DNA of 5,396 bases from Synergistaceae bacterium (lineage in GTDB: Bacteria; Synergistota; Synergistia; Synergistales; Aminobacteriaceae), in contig JAFTBT010000138.1 of NCBI GenBank assembly GCA_017455085.1, forward strand, positions 1 through 5,396. The letters run 5' to 3'. Numbering within the stretch: position 1 is the first letter of the stretch; every line of letters starts with the position of its first letter. The translations under genes were made by a program, and so were the position numbers. The notes below the pieces were generated by a model. The model was not told the origin of the DNA. It searched no databases and saw only the letters and a program-made list of their open reading frames with translations. Below, in pieces: positions 4,422 through 5,396 of the stretch.

Positions 4422-5396
4422 TACTTGCTAAATTTCCTCCTAGTGAACACAAAAATTACTCCCGCGATTCCAAAACCTGAAACCATTCCCGAATCACATC
4501 CGCCGCTTGGTGAGCCTAGTCCTGACTGTGCAGAATCACTCATCAGCCACGAGTCCAGCAGTCCCGTAACCTGTGCTTTCTGTTCTGTGGGCATGTCCGC
4601 GATTCTGACAATGTGCGACAGCGGAGCCGTGAAGATATGCACGTTTGGGTTGTCGTCAACGTCCGGAAGCCTCACGAAGTACCACGGATCGGAAGTCCCG
4701 TAGATCATGATCACGTTACTCTGCGTAGTGTGAGACCAGTTCAGCAGCTCATTGCGCATATACGGGTCAAAGGTGAATACTTTCTGCTGCTCCTCCGTGA
4801 AAATCATGCGGGCTGTAAAATTCTTCTCGTCCTCTTCCGTGATGACTAACGAGAGCCCTTCGCGTTCAACAGCCTCACGCAGATACTTGAACTTGTAGGC
4901 ATAATTTCCGTTCTCCGTTGCTGCCTGAACAAGATACGGGAACAAGCCGTCTTCATCAGTATCTACATACTCAGAGAGCAGAGCCAGCATTGCCGCTAAA
5001 TATTCTTCCTTCTCGTTTATGTCGGTGTCAGGGTCATCTTCGCGTGGCATGTTCAGGATTTCTTCGTGTGCAGCAAAATCTTGGTAATACTGCCAGACTC
5101 CTTCAGCATGGTCAAGAATCAGCGCCTCAAAATCACGTGATACTGTCCTGAACGGATACAGCTTCGCATCTTCTGAAGACAGACCACGAATCAAACGCGG
5201 CTGCAGATACTCCCTGTTCCTGATTGCCTCCACCTGAAACTCCAGCAGCATATCCCGGTAAATCTTGGCCTGAGCTTCCCCGTAACGATCCGCACCGATA
5301 GATGTGTACACCGCATCCATGATCCTTTCGTCCTCTGTTCCGCTGCAGAACGGCCCAACATAAGCTACATACGCGTCCGCATCATTCGGGTAGTAG
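4421..5396 (-). CDS. Secreted S37-like (PS-10) peptidase with Synerg-CTERM tail, 5' truncated by window edge
   Basis: The frame is open from the right edge to TAA at 4423-4421, 324 codons, and has no start in the window. The Met codon at 5318-5320 is internal, because the upstream codons (YYPNDADAYVAYVGPF) continue the family pattern. Numbering from that Met, IMIYGTSDPW at 204-213 and APLSHIVRIADMP at 232-244 resemble the C-terminal Asp and His segments of S37 (PS-10) tripeptidyl aminopeptidases, giving Asp211 and His236 as candidate catalytic residues. The serine, in the family, lies further upstream and is not visible. The last 30 residues, GSPSGGCDSG, a hydrophobic stretch about 279-292, then RRKFSK, match the Synerg-CTERM sorting-signal pattern, implying export and surface anchoring. 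It shares one base with the ugpC start and is first of the three operon genes seen. Peptidase assignment is by remembered family pattern; Synerg-CTERM is the stronger call. Confidence 0.72.
   Translation of the reverse strand, partial: YYPNDADAYVAYVGPFCSGTEDERIMDAVYTSIGADRYGEAQAKIYRDMLLEFQVEAIRNREYLQPRLIRGLSSEDAKLYPFRTVSRDFEALILDHAEGVWQYYQDFAAHEEILNMPREDDPDTDINEKEEYLAAMLALLSEYVDTDEDGLFPYLVQAATENGNYAYKFKYLREAVEREGLSLVITEEDEKNFTARMIFTEEQQKVFTFDPYMRNELLNWSHTTQSNVIMIYGTSDPWYFVRLPDVDDNPNVHIFTAPLSHIVRIADMPTEQKAQVTGLLDSWLMSDSAQSGLGSPSGGCDSGMVSGFGIAGVIFVFTRRKFSK
4436..4441 (-). promoter_or_regulatory. ugpC ribosome binding site embedded in the peptidase C-terminal tail
   Basis: AGGAGG on the minus strand, formed by the two AGG codons for Arg294-Arg295 of the upstream protein's sorting tail. 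It sits 14 nt before the ugpC ATG, longer than the usual 5-9 nt. The TAATG stop/start overlap suggests that terminating ribosomes also re-initiate here. Confidence 0.6.

Noticed and set aside
4421..5320. Treating the Met codon at 5318-5320 as the peptidase start
   Set aside because: The frame stays open to the window edge and the codons upstream fit the protein family; a secreted protein would need a signal peptide, which this Met does not provide.

Overview
The window most likely comes from a flagellated, anaerobic member of the Synergistota. Two independent signs point that way. The protein ending at 4421 (minus strand) carries a C-terminal tail of the Synerg-CTERM type (Gly-Gly-Cys, hydrophobic stretch, Arg-Arg-Lys). 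The flagellin at the left end has a conserved N-terminal D0/D1 half followed by a very long acidic central region, as seen in this phylum. No species can be assigned from sequence reading alone.

Layout. 1-2013 (minus) is the N-terminal 671 codons of a large flagellin; the C-terminus lies beyond the left edge. Upstream of it sits a near-consensus sigma-28 (FliA-type) promoter (2146-2172) that implies a leader of about 125 nt. The leader has a strong Shine-Dalgarno and a small hairpin exposing GGA, an arrangement like CsrA-controlled flagellin leaders. 2301-2375 (plus) is a complete tRNA-Val(GAC) with encoded CCA, preceded by a sigma-70 type promoter (2255-2282) and followed by an intrinsic terminator (2392-2428). 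2438-2639 is an array of five direct tandem repeats of 40/41 bp in the order A-B-B-A-A', with a decayed sixth copy running into the stop codon of the next gene.

2654-5396 is a tightly packed minus-strand operon, transcribed right to left. First comes a secreted, S37-like (PS-10) peptidase, 5' truncated, with a Synerg-CTERM tail. It is followed by a UgpC/MalK-type ABC transporter ATPase (start and stop overlap as TAATG), and then by a short glycerophosphodiester phosphodiesterase (UgpQ-like; 14-nt overlap, TTG start). The ugpC-ugpQ order matches the end of the classical ugp operon for uptake and hydrolysis of glycerol-3-phosphate and glycerophosphodiesters. No permease or binding-protein gene is seen here, and the upstream partner is a peptidase.

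Most of the window is ordinary chromosome. The parts that deserve a second look are the repeat array, which on the operon's transcript would be strongly C-rich and G-poor (a possible Rho-utilisation region), the flagellin leader, the cysteine-containing oversized flagellin, and the coupling of a surface peptidase to ugpCQ. I found no evidence of a mobile element, a CRISPR array or a defence system.
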